Origin: an uncultured Clostridia bacterium
GTDB taxonomy: Bacteria > Bacillota > Clostridia > TANB77 > CAG-508
NCBI GenBank assembly: GCA_948517135.1
Contig: CAORJJ010000048.1
Coordinates: 1 to 14,931, forward strand
Direction: 5' to 3'
Length of the DNA stretch: 14,931 nt
Of the stretch, positions 1 to 6,753 are shown piece by piece. The notes under the pieces were generated by a model, which saw only the letters and a program-made list of their open reading frames with translations, had not been told where the DNA came from and did no database searches. The translations under genes were made by a program, and so were the position numbers. How positions within the stretch are numbered: position 1 is the stretch's first letter; every line of letters starts with the position of its first letter.

Positions 1-1
1 T

Positions 2-574
2 AGAGAAGAAAGTTTAAAAGAATATATAAAAAGATTTTCAGATAGAGAAGTAGTTAAGGTTTTAGATCCAACACTATTATTAGAGAGAAAAGATTATGAA
101 GATATTCTGTTAGAAAACAAGATAAAAGAAAAGTATCTTTTAATATATGCTTTAGGACCAGATGAAAGATTAACTGAAATAGCTAAAAAGAAAGCTAAAG
201 AAAATAATTTAAAAATTATAGAACTTAACGATTTCAAAAAAATAGGATATTTTTGTGATCAAATTTCAAATGCAGGTCCAGAAGAATTTATAACATTAAT
301 AAGAAATGCAGAATGTATAGTAACAAATTCTTTTCATGGAACAATTTTTTCGATTATATTTGGAAAAGAGTTTTATACAATAACAAGATTAAATAGAAAC
401 TCACGTATGGAAAATATACTAGAAATTGTTGATATGAGAGATAGATTATTAGATAAAGTAGAAGATATGGATAATGTAAAATCTCAAGACTATAAAAAAG
501 CGTATGAAAGACTTGAGAACGAAGCAAAGAAATCAAAAGAGTTTTTAATAAATTCGTTAGAGGTGAAAGAATAA
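2..574 (+). CDS. Polysaccharide pyruvyl transferase family protein, C-terminal part
   Basis: The gene enters from the left edge, so only the last 190 residues are visible. They match the C-terminal half of the polysaccharide pyruvyl transferase family (CsaB/WcaK-like). The key signature is VTNSFHGTIFSIIFGKEF, followed by NSRMENIL; in this family the SFHG segment lies in the second Rossmann-like half that binds the phosphoenolpyruvate donor. Known members add a ketal pyruvate to sugars of surface polysaccharides or cell-wall polymers in the cytoplasm. The TAA stop overlaps the ATG of the next gene by one base (TAATG), so the two are translationally coupled. The pairing with an FrhB-like protein is typical of capsule or exopolysaccharide clusters. 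The acceptor sugar cannot be told. The family call is firm; the pathway is inferred. Confidence 0.85.
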   Translation, partial: REESLKEYIKRFSDREVVKVLDPTLLLERKDYEDILLENKIKEKYLLIYALGPDERLTEIAKKKAKENNLKIIELNDFKKIGYFCDQISNAGPEEFITLIRNAECIVTNSFHGTIFSIIFGKEFYTITRLNRNSRMENILEIVDMRDRLLDKVEDMDNVKSQDYKKAYERLENEAKKSKEFLINSLEVKE

Positions 575-1656
575 TGTATTTAGATGATTACAATAAATAT
601 TCATGTAGTGGATGCACAGCATGTAGCAATATTTGCCCAAGAAATGCAATTAAAATGGTCAGAGACTCTGAAGGTTTTAGATATCCAGTAATTGATGAGG
701 GAAAATGCACTAATTGCAATGCTTGTGTTAGAATATGTCCGAATATTAAAAAACATGAAGAGAATAAAATAATCAGTGCTTATGGTGTAAAGCATAAAGA
801 TGAAAATCAAAGAAGAACTAGCAGATCAGGAGCTGTATTTATAGCAATTTCAGATTATATATTAAATAATGATGGTATTATATATGGTTCAAAAATGAAT
901 GATGATTTTTCAGTTTCACATGCTAGAGCAACTACAAAAGATGAAAGAGATTTATTTAAAGGGTCAAAGTATGTTCAAAGTGATATGAATTATATCATAT
1001 TAGAGGTAAAAAAAGATTTACAAGCTGGAAAGAAAGTATTATTTAGTGGAACAGCATGTCAAGTAGCAGGGGTAAAAGCAGTTATTCCAGAAAGTTTGCA
1101 AGAAAATTTATATACATGTGATTTAATTTGTCATGGAGTTCCAAGCAATAAAGTATATGAAGATTTTTTAGAGTATATTGAAAAAACACATAATAAAAAA
1201 ATAAAACAATTCATTTTTAGAGATAAAAGATTTGGTTGGGAAACTCACTACGAAACAATAATCTTTGAAGATGATACAGAAATATCAACACAATATTTTA
1301 GAAATTTGTTTTATGGTCACAATATATTAAGACCATCATGTCATGAATGTAATTTTGCAAATCAAAATAGACCAGCAGATATTACAATAGCAGACTTTTG
1401 GGGGATTGAAAATGTTAATGTTGAATTTAAAGATGAATTAGGTGTTTCATTAACTATTATAAATAATAAAAAAGGACAAGAACTTTTTGACAATGTTAAA
1501 CATGAATTAGAAGTAATAGATTGTCCTATTGAAGATGCGATAAAAAATACATATACATTAAATAACCCAACTCCAGAAGCTCCAGAAAGAGAAAAATTTT
1601 GGAAAGACTATTCAGAAAATAATTTTGAGTATATAATAGAAAACTATGCCAAGTAA
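574..1656 (+). CDS. Coenzyme F420 hydrogenase/dehydrogenase beta-subunit (FrhB) family protein with 2x[4Fe-4S] ferredoxin domain
   Basis: The protein has 360 residues. The N-terminus carries two ferredoxin-type cluster motifs, C11-x2-C14-x2-C17-x3-C21-P and C45-x2-C48-x2-C51-x3-C55-P. They are followed by FrhB/FdhB N- and C-terminal domains from about residue 65 to 320, with the family signatures GTACQVAG, CDLICHGVPS and a late CHEC pair before ADITIADFWG. Classical family members bind a flavin and move electrons to F420. The Firmicute versions next to pyruvyl transferases and glycosyltransferases have no proven reaction, and F420 use is not implied here. The start is supported by GAGGTG about 9 bases upstream, inside the end of the preceding gene, with which it overlaps by one base. 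It probably acts in the cytoplasm as a redox step in surface glycan synthesis; that role is inferred from context. Confidence 0.85.
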   Translation: MYLDDYNKYSCSGCTACSNICPRNAIKMVRDSEGFRYPVIDEGKCTNCNACVRICPNIKKHEENKIISAYGVKHKDENQRRTSRSGAVFIAISDYILNNDGIIYGSKMNDDFSVSHARATTKDERDLFKGSKYVQSDMNYIILEVKKDLQAGKKVLFSGTACQVAGVKAVIPESLQENLYTCDLICHGVPSNKVYEDFLEYIEKTHNKKIKQFIFRDKRFGWETHYETIIFEDDTEISTQYFRNLFYGHNILRPSCHECNFANQNRPADITIADFWGIENVNVEFKDELGVSLTIINNKKGQELFDNVKHELEVIDCPIEDAIKNTYTLNNPTPEAPEREKFWKDYSENNFEYIIENYAK

Positions 1657-1672
1657 GATAAAATCCATATGT

Positions 1673-1702
1673 TTGACAATTTACATAAATTTGTAGTATA
1701 AT
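1673..1702 (+). promoter_or_regulatory. Sigma-A promoter of the sua5 operon
   Basis: TTGACA (1673-1678) and TATAAT (1697-1702) both match consensus exactly and are separated by 18 bases. Transcription should begin near 1709. That leaves a leader of only about 14 bases, most of it the GAGG ribosome binding site (1710-1713). A convincing terminator is not visible between the previous stop (1656) and this promoter. Confidence 0.85.
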
Positions 1703-1722
1703 ACTAATCGAGGTTGAATTTT

Positions 1723-2766
1723 ATGTATTATAATTGGACAGAAAAAACTAATACAGAAGAATTAAAAATAGTATGTAATTTAATAAGAAATGGTGAACTT
1801 GTAATATTTCCAACAGAAACAGTATATGGCATAGGAGCCAATGCTTTAGATGAAAATGCTGTTGGGAAAATTTTTATTGCCAAAGGCAGACCATCAGATA
1901 ACCCATTAATTGTGCATTTAGCTGATAGAAGAAAAATAGAAGAAATAGCACAAGATATTACAGAGGTAGAACGTAAATTAATAGATGCATTTATGCCAGG
2001 TCCATTCACTATTATTTTGAAAAGAAAACCAATAGTTCCAGATATTGTTACTGCTGGATTAGATACAGTTGCTGTAAGAATACCAGAGAATGTAATAGCA
2101 AGAGGAATTATAACTTTTTCAGGAGTACCAATTGCAGCACCAAGTGCTAATGTTTCTGGAAAACCAAGTGGAACTAATATAAAAGATATTAGAAAAGAAT
2201 TAGAAGGAAAAGTTTCTGTAATTGTTGATGGTGGTGAAACTCAAATTGGTCTTGAATCAACAGTTGTTAAAGTTATAGATGAAGTACCAGTTATTTTAAG
2301 ACCTGGAAAAGTTACACCTGAAGAGATTGAAAAGGTAACTGGAATTGTAAAAATAGATAAAAATATTTTTGGAAGAATTTCACAAAATGATATTGTAGAA
2401 AGTCCAGGAATGAAATATAGACATTATGCACCAGAAACAAGTTGCAAATTAATATATTGCCAAGATGATTTAGATCAAGTATTTTATTTGAAAAAGTTTG
2501 TTAAAGAATATCAAGGAAATGTAGTTGTTATAGGATTTAAAGAACATGAAGAAAAACTATTATTAGATAGTGAAAGATTTATATCAGTTGGTAAGAAAGA
2601 TGACCTTGAAAGTTTCGCTAAAAATATTTACTCTGCATTAAGAAAAGCAGATGAGATTAAACCTAGAGAAATTTTGATAGAAGGGGTAAAAAAAGAAGGG
2701 TTAGGTTATGCAATAATGAATAGATTAATTAGAACATGTGAGCATAACTTTTTTGAAAAACAATAA
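1723..2766 (+). CDS. sua5: L-threonylcarbamoyladenylate synthase, Sua5/YwlC type
   Basis: This is the enzyme that makes threonylcarbamoyl-AMP from threonine, bicarbonate and ATP, the first step of the universal t6A37 modification of ANN-decoding tRNAs. The protein has 347 residues, the normal length for the two-domain Sua5 form such as B. subtilis YwlC. The YrdC domain covers about residues 12-200, with FPTETVYGIGANA, KGRPSDNPLIVH and SANVSGKPSGT. The linker SPGMKYRHYAP (227-237) leads into the C-terminal Sua5 domain (about 238-345). I start at ATG 1723 because GAGG at 1710-1713 lies nine bases before it; a TTG at 1714 is in frame but touches the ribosome binding site. It is the first gene of its own transcript and is unrelated in function to the polysaccharide genes upstream. 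Confidence 0.96.
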   Translation: MYYNWTEKTNTEELKIVCNLIRNGELVIFPTETVYGIGANALDENAVGKIFIAKGRPSDNPLIVHLADRRKIEEIAQDITEVERKLIDAFMPGPFTIILKRKPIVPDIVTAGLDTVAVRIPENVIARGIITFSGVPIAAPSANVSGKPSGTNIKDIRKELEGKVSVIVDGGETQIGLESTVVKVIDEVPVILRPGKVTPEEIEKVTGIVKIDKNIFGRISQNDIVESPGMKYRHYAPETSCKLIYCQDDLDQVFYLKKFVKEYQGNVVVIGFKEHEEKLLLDSERFISVGKKDDLESFAKNIYSALRKADEIKPREILIEGVKKEGLGYAIMNRLIRTCEHNFFEKQ

Positions 2767-2780
2767 TTTTAATTTATAAT
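2753..2780 (+). promoter_or_regulatory. Possible weak promoter before the glycosyltransferase-like gene
   Basis: TTGAAA (2753-2758) and TATAAT (2775-2780) lie 16 bases apart, overlapping the end of sua5. In DNA this AT-rich such matches arise by chance, so the downstream gene may simply be read through from the sua5 promoter. Confidence 0.3.
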
Positions 2781-2803
2781 ATATATTATAAGAGAGAGGA
2801 TTT

Positions 2804-4060
2804 ATGAAGAAGGAAATAAACTTTGGAATAGGTTTTATAACAGGTAGACCCAATATTTGTAAAATTGTTAACAATTATTATAAATTCTTATTAGAACAAG
2901 TTGAAGAACTTAATGTTAAAGTTAATTTTACAATATTTATTTTATATGATTTAACATATCAATTTACAACAAGAATTGATTTTTATGGTGTATTGCCTGA
3001 AGTTTATAAAAATATAAATATAAAATATATTACGCCAGAAGATATTGATGAGGATAAGAAAAAAATTATTTCAAAATATGATGTTTCAAAAGAAGATGCA
3101 AATCTTTTACTTGGAAAAGGATATGCAAAAGCTAGAAATACTATTTTATATTATGCATTAAAAAGAAATATAGATTATTTACTATTTTGGGATGATGATG
3201 AATATCCACTTGCTTGTGTAAAAGAAGGAAAAGAACTTGAATGGTCAAAACAAGCAGATGTGTTAGAACATATAAAACATATAGAAAAAGCAGATGTTAC
3301 AATGGGATATAGATGTGGTTTTATGAGTCCACTTCCATATATCGAATATGATGACAATATTTCAGAAGAGGATTATAAAAAATTCATAGATGGATTAGAA
3401 AATGAAGTTATGAATTGGGAAAAAGCTCAAAAAGCTAGAAAAGATAATTCTTGTATGGAATATGCCCAAAAAGACATTGCAGAACATACTAAAAAGTGTG
3501 AATATTTAGAAGAAATAGGGAAAAAATCATTTGTTTTAGGTTCAGGAATTTGTTTGAATTTAAGACACTTAGAAAATATACCAGCATTTTATAATCCTCC
3601 AGGAGCAAGAGGTGAAGATACATTCTTCTCAATTGCTTTAGGATTGAAGCAAGGTAAAGTTTTACAAGTTCCAGCATATCATTTTCATGATTGTTTCTTG
3701 AAATATACATCTTTAATGAAAGAAAGATATCCTAAAGTTTTAAGAAAAATAGCTTTAGATGATAATGGAATAGAGCAAAGGTTTTTGAAAACAACTATTG
3801 GTTGGACAAAATATAAACCATTATTATATTATTTAACAGAAAAAGAAAATTACAAAAAGATAATAGAAGATACAAAGAGAAACTTAGAAGAAAGCGTTCC
3901 AAAAATAAATACAGCATTTGAAACTTGTGATTTTGAATGTTTAATTAGAGAATTAGAAGATTATGATAAAAATGTAAAAAAACATTATAAAGAATTTGTG
4001 AGAACAACTGAGATTTGGGATGAATTAAAATATAAAATTGTTGAAGAAAATAAAAAATAA
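2804..4060 (+). CDS. GT-A fold glycosyltransferase-like protein of unrecognised family
   Basis: I do not recognise a named family, but the 418-residue protein has the marks of a GT-A (GT2-like) glycosyltransferase. Residues from about 105 read KGYAKARNTILYYALKR, then DYLLFWDDDEYP, with D130-D131-D132 as the likely nucleotide-sugar/metal site. RGEDTFFSI (E271, D272) resembles the acceptor-side catalytic ED motif, and HFHD (H293, H295, D296) could complete the metal site. Between them is an acidic, helical insert (about 180-240). The C-terminal 100 residues are charged and probably helical. No signal peptide or membrane segment is seen, so it should act in the cytoplasm. GAGAGGA at 2794-2800 supports the ATG. 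It lies 37 bases after sua5 and before a strong terminator. Substrate and product are unknown; the upstream polysaccharide genes suggest surface glycan work, which is inference. Confidence 0.65.
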   Translation: MKKEINFGIGFITGRPNICKIVNNYYKFLLEQVEELNVKVNFTIFILYDLTYQFTTRIDFYGVLPEVYKNINIKYITPEDIDEDKKKIISKYDVSKEDANLLLGKGYAKARNTILYYALKRNIDYLLFWDDDEYPLACVKEGKELEWSKQADVLEHIKHIEKADVTMGYRCGFMSPLPYIEYDDNISEEDYKKFIDGLENEVMNWEKAQKARKDNSCMEYAQKDIAEHTKKCEYLEEIGKKSFVLGSGICLNLRHLENIPAFYNPPGARGEDTFFSIALGLKQGKVLQVPAYHFHDCFLKYTSLMKERYPKVLRKIALDDNGIEQRFLKTTIGWTKYKPLLYYLTEKENYKKIIEDTKRNLEESVPKINTAFETCDFECLIRELEDYDKNVKKHYKEFVRTTEIWDELKYKIVEENKK

Positions 4061-4065
4061 TTTAT

Positions 4066-4104
4066 AGCGAAATTTAAGGGAAACCTTAAATTTCGCTTTT
4101 TTTT
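4066..4104 (+). terminator. Rho-independent terminator after the glycosyltransferase-like gene
   Basis: A perfect 14-bp stem (arms 4066-4079 and 4084-4097) is closed by a GAAA tetraloop and followed by an eight-T run (4097-4104). It begins six bases after the stop codon. Confidence 0.95.
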
Positions 4105-4105
4105 C

Positions 4106-4134
4106 TTGAATTTATTATTGTTTTACATTATAAT
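4106..4134 (+). promoter_or_regulatory. Sigma-A promoter of the pth operon
   Basis: TTGAAT (4106-4111) and TATAAT (4129-4134) are separated by exactly 17 bases, directly after the preceding terminator. The expected start site is near 4141, giving a roughly 20-base leader that contains the AAAAGGAG ribosome binding site before ATG 4162. It probably drives all genes to 12952. Confidence 0.85.
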
Positions 4135-4161
4135 ATACATTGTAGAAAAGGAGTAATTTGT

Positions 4162-4737
4162 ATGTATTTAATTGTAGGTCTTGGAAATCCAGAAAGTGAT
4201 TATTCAAAAACAAGACATAACATGGGATTTAACGTTATAAATAAAATTGCTAGCCAATATACGATAGATATTAATAAAACAAAATTTAAAGGATTATTTG
4301 GAAGTGGAATTATTGAAGGTCAAAAAGTAATTCTTTTAAAACCGCAAACATTTATGAATTTAAGTGGAGAATCAGTTATAGAAGCTATGAATTTTTATAA
4401 AATAACTCCTGATGAATTAATAGTAATTTATGATGATTTTGATACAGATAGTGGAACTATAAGAATAAGAAGAACAGGCTCTGCTGGAAGTCATAATGGA
4501 ATGAAATCTGTAATAAATTCAATAAATACAGAAAACTTTTGTAGAGTTAGAGTGGGAATCGGAAAACCACAAAATAAAATCGATATGATTACTTATGTTA
4601 TAGGTCATGTTCCAGAAGAAGAAATGAATGTTCTTGATAAAGGAACAGATATTGCCAAAGAAGCAGTAGTTGAGATAATAAAAAATGGTGCAGAAATGGC
4701 TATGAATAAATTTAATAAAAGAAAGATAGATAAATGA
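4162..4737 (+). CDS. pth: Peptidyl-tRNA hydrolase
   Basis: This cytoplasmic enzyme cleaves the ester between peptide and tRNA on prematurely released peptidyl-tRNA, recycling tRNA. The 191-residue length is normal for bacterial Pth. The active-site elements are all present: N9 in GLGNP, catalytic H19 in KTRHNMGF, the KPQTFMNLSG substrate loop, D91 in YDDFD (the Asp that polarises the His in E. coli Pth), and N112 in GSAGSHNGMKS. The usual Leu-Pro-x-Gly after DDLD is replaced by DTDSG, and the usual GGHNG is GSHNG; both are mild variations. The ribosome binding site AAAAGGAG precedes the ATG. The TGA overlaps the next start by four bases (ATGA), so the RNase gene is coupled to it. Confidence 0.97.
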   Translation: MYLIVGLGNPESDYSKTRHNMGFNVINKIASQYTIDINKTKFKGLFGSGIIEGQKVILLKPQTFMNLSGESVIEAMNFYKITPDELIVIYDDFDTDSGTIRIRRTGSAGSHNGMKSVINSINTENFCRVRVGIGKPQNKIDMITYVIGHVPEEEMNVLDKGTDIAKEAVVEIIKNGAEMAMNKFNKRKIDK

Positions 4738-5897
4738 AAGAATTAGTAATTTGTAATTCAAAAGATAATAAATTAATTTGTTTGATAGAAGATGAAGAAC
4801 TTGTTGAAAAATATGAAGAAAATGAGCAAAACAAATCAATAGAAGGTAATATTTATATTGGAAAAGTTCAAAATGTTATAACGGGTCTGCAATCTGCTTT
4901 TGTTAATATTGGAGAAAAAAGAAATGCATTTATACATGTGAAAGATATATTACCAAAAGTTGATATTGTAAAAAAGGAGAAACCAAAAGAAAGACCAATT
5001 AACGAATTAATAAAATCAGGAGAGCCAATAATTGTCGAAGTAAAAAAAGAAGCTGTTGACAAAAAAGGTCCAAGATTATCAACTCATATTAGTTTAACAA
5101 GTAGATTTACTGTTTTTATGCCAAATTCCGATTTTGTAACAGTATCTTCTAAAATAGAAAATGATGCTGAAAAAGATAGACTTAAAAATATTGTTAGAAA
5201 ATATTTGCCAGAAGGCTCTGGTGCAATTATTAGAACTGTCGCTGAAGGAAAAAATGAAGAGGATATTAGAAGTGATTTATTAAAAACCATAGACAAGTGG
5301 AAAGATATTCAAAATATTTCAATAGATAAAATTCCACAAAAAATATATGATAAAGGTGGAGTTTTAAAGAAAACAATCATAGATTTAGTTGATAACAAAT
5401 TGGATAAAATTATATTAGAAAATGAAGAAGATTTAGAGCAAATTCAATTAATTTTAGATGAAATAAATGCTAATGTAGAAATTGAAATAGATAAAGATAT
5501 TTTAAATCAATATTCTTTAAAAAAACAACTTGAAGCATTAGAAAATAATAAGATTTGGCTTAAAAATGGAGGCTTTATAACTATTGATAAAACAGAAGCT
5601 TTAGTTGCAATTGATGTTAATTCAGGAAAATTTATAGGTAAAAAAGATGTAGAAGAAACAATAACAAAAGTAAACCTAGAAGCAGCCAAAGAAATTTCTA
5701 AACAGTTAAGACTTCGTGATATTAGTGGAATTATTATAATAGATTTTATAGATATGCAAGAAGATAAAAACAAGCAATTGGTTATAAAAGAAATTATTAA
5801 AAATAGTAAAAAAGATAGATCAAAAGTTCAAGTTGAGGAATTTACAAAATTAAACTTAATGGAAATTACACGTAAGCATATTAATAGTAAAAAGTGA
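4734..5897 (+). CDS. Ribonuclease E/G family protein lacking the zinc-link and C-terminal domain
   Basis: This RNase E/G type endoribonuclease has 387 residues. An S1 RNA-binding domain with the family GKVxNVxxGLQSAFVNIG pattern lies at about residues 38-110. The catalytic DNase I-like domain carries AIDVNSG (D294, N296) and IIIIDFIDM (D337). The spacing of 43 residues between D294 and D337 equals that of the catalytic D303 and D346 of E. coli RNase E. The protein stops at MEITRKHINSKK, just before the place where the family normally has the CPxC zinc-link that joins protomers, and the small C-terminal domain is missing too. No downstream frame restores it, since bofA begins at once. Members act in rRNA maturation and mRNA decay. 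The enzyme may be active as a differently assembled oligomer. It is coupled to pth by a 4-base overlap. Confidence 0.88.
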   Translation: MKELVICNSKDNKLICLIEDEELVEKYEENEQNKSIEGNIYIGKVQNVITGLQSAFVNIGEKRNAFIHVKDILPKVDIVKKEKPKERPINELIKSGEPIIVEVKKEAVDKKGPRLSTHISLTSRFTVFMPNSDFVTVSSKIENDAEKDRLKNIVRKYLPEGSGAIIRTVAEGKNEEDIRSDLLKTIDKWKDIQNISIDKIPQKIYDKGGVLKKTIIDLVDNKLDKIILENEEDLEQIQLILDEINANVEIEIDKDILNQYSLKKQLEALENNKIWLKNGGFITIDKTEALVAIDVNSGKFIGKKDVEETITKVNLEAAKEISKQLRLRDISGIIIIDFIDMQEDKNKQLVIKEIIKNSKKDRSKVQVEEFTKLNLMEITRKHINSKK

Positions 5898-5907
5898 GGT
5901 GTTTAAA

Positions 5908-6156
5908 ATGTCAATAAGTGCAATAGGTTCATTTTTAGTTGGGTTAATATTGTTAATTATAGTTTTAAAAATATTAACATTACCATTAAAAATAATTTTT
6001 AGATTTGTTTTCAATTCAATTATAGGCGGAATATTACTTGCTATTTGTGCAAGTTTAGGTTTAATAGTAAAAGTATATTGGTGGACAATAGTACTTACAG
6101 GATTATTTGGAGTTCCTGGATTTGTATGTGCAGCATTAATTACAATTATAATTTGA
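5908..6156 (+). CDS. bofA: Pro-sigma-K processing inhibitor BofA family protein
   Basis: This 82-residue, almost wholly hydrophobic protein resembles BofA. Two or three membrane segments are visible (about residues 7-30, 35-55 and 58-80). The family-like core is FNSIIGG in the middle and GLFGVPGFVCAALI near the end, and the length is close to the usual 85-90 residues. In Bacillus, BofA sits in the outer forespore membrane and, with SpoIVFA, holds the protease SpoIVFB inactive until a forespore signal allows pro-sigma-K cleavage. I start at ATG 5908 because GTGAGGTG (5894-5901) gives well-spaced GAGG; an in-frame GTG at 5899 lies inside that site. It follows the RNase gene by ten bases. It is usually found near recR in other Firmicutes, so this setting is different. 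It is evidence for, but not proof of, sporulation. Confidence 0.78.
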   Translation: MSISAIGSFLVGLILLIIVLKILTLPLKIIFRFVFNSIIGGILLAICASLGLIVKVYWWTIVLTGLFGVPGFVCAALITIII

Positions 6157-6218
6157 TCAATTAGGAATGTTAGTTGTTGGTCATAGGAGGAATAATAATG
6201 AAAGTAGGATTTATATCA

Positions 6219-6230
6219 CTTCGGATGTAG
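6219..6230 (+). other. First +1 frameshift site in rimO (CTT CGG ATG TAG)
   Basis: The incoming frame reads Ser-CTT-CGG-ATG-TAG. Skipping C6222 gives CTT GGA TGT AGC, that is Leu-Gly-Cys-Ser-Lys-Asn-Leu-Val-Asp, the invariant RimO N-terminus with cluster ligand C10. The extra base lies within 6219-6222. Confidence 0.85.
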
Positions 6231-6741
6231 CAAGAATTTAGTAGATACAGAGATGTGCATAGGAATTTTTACAAAAGAGAAGTTTGAAATAGTTAATGAT
6301 CCAAAAGATGCAGAAATAATAGTTATAAATACATGTGGTTTTATAGAATCTGCTAAAGAAGAAGCAATTAATTGTATTCTTGAAATGGCTAAATATAAAG
6401 AAAATGGAATTTGTAAATATTTAGTTGCTATGGGCTGTTTAGTTCAAAGATATAAAAGTGAATTAGAAAAAGCACTTCCAGAGGTGGATTTGTTTTTAAG
6501 TATAGATGAATATGATGATTTTTGGAATAAAATATTAAGTTTAATTAATGTTAAAACTCAATCCAAAAATACTTTAGATTATATGGATAGAATTATTTCA
6601 ACTGGAAATACAACAGCATATTTAAAAATAGCTGAAGGATGTAGTAATAGATGTACATATTGTGCAATTCCGTATATAAGAGGTCCATTTGTAAGTAGAA
6701 AAATGGAAGATATATTAAAGGAAGCAGAAAAGATTGCTTCC

Positions 6742-6753
6742 TTACGGAATTAA
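6742..6753 (+). other. Second +1 frameshift site in rimO (TTA CGG AAT TAA)
   Basis: The incoming frame reads Ser-TTA-CGG-AAT-TAA. Skipping C6745 gives TTA GGA ATT AAG, restoring Leu-Gly-Ile-Lys-Glu-Leu before the conserved IAQDTT motif with no gap against the family. The extra base could also be any within 6739-6745, since Ser-Tyr-Gly-Ile would fit equally well. A 9-bp inverted repeat (6718-6726 with 6735-6743) ends inside the Leu codon. Confidence 0.85.

Noticed and set aside
1714..1722. TTG start for sua5
   Set aside because: It abuts the GAGG ribosome binding site with no spacing; ATG 1723 has the correct spacing.
4519..4839. 106-residue antisense open frame across the pth/RNase junction
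   Set aside because: Hydrophobic low-complexity product typical of reversed AT-rich coding DNA; both sense genes are firmly identified.
5899..5907. GTG start for bofA
   Set aside because: The GTG is part of the GTGAGGTG ribosome binding region that serves ATG 5908.
6219..6222. prfB-type frameshift with an upstream Shine-Dalgarno stimulator at the first rimO site
   Set aside because: The only SD-like string (AGGA, 6205-6208) is ten bases from CTT, not the roughly three-base spacing that stimulates prfB, and the A-site codon is CGG and not a stop.
6253..6753. Independent gene made of the middle rimO frame alone
   Set aside because: Its first ATG has no ribosome binding site and corresponds to an internal Met of RimO; upstream residues in the shifted frame continue the RimO alignment.
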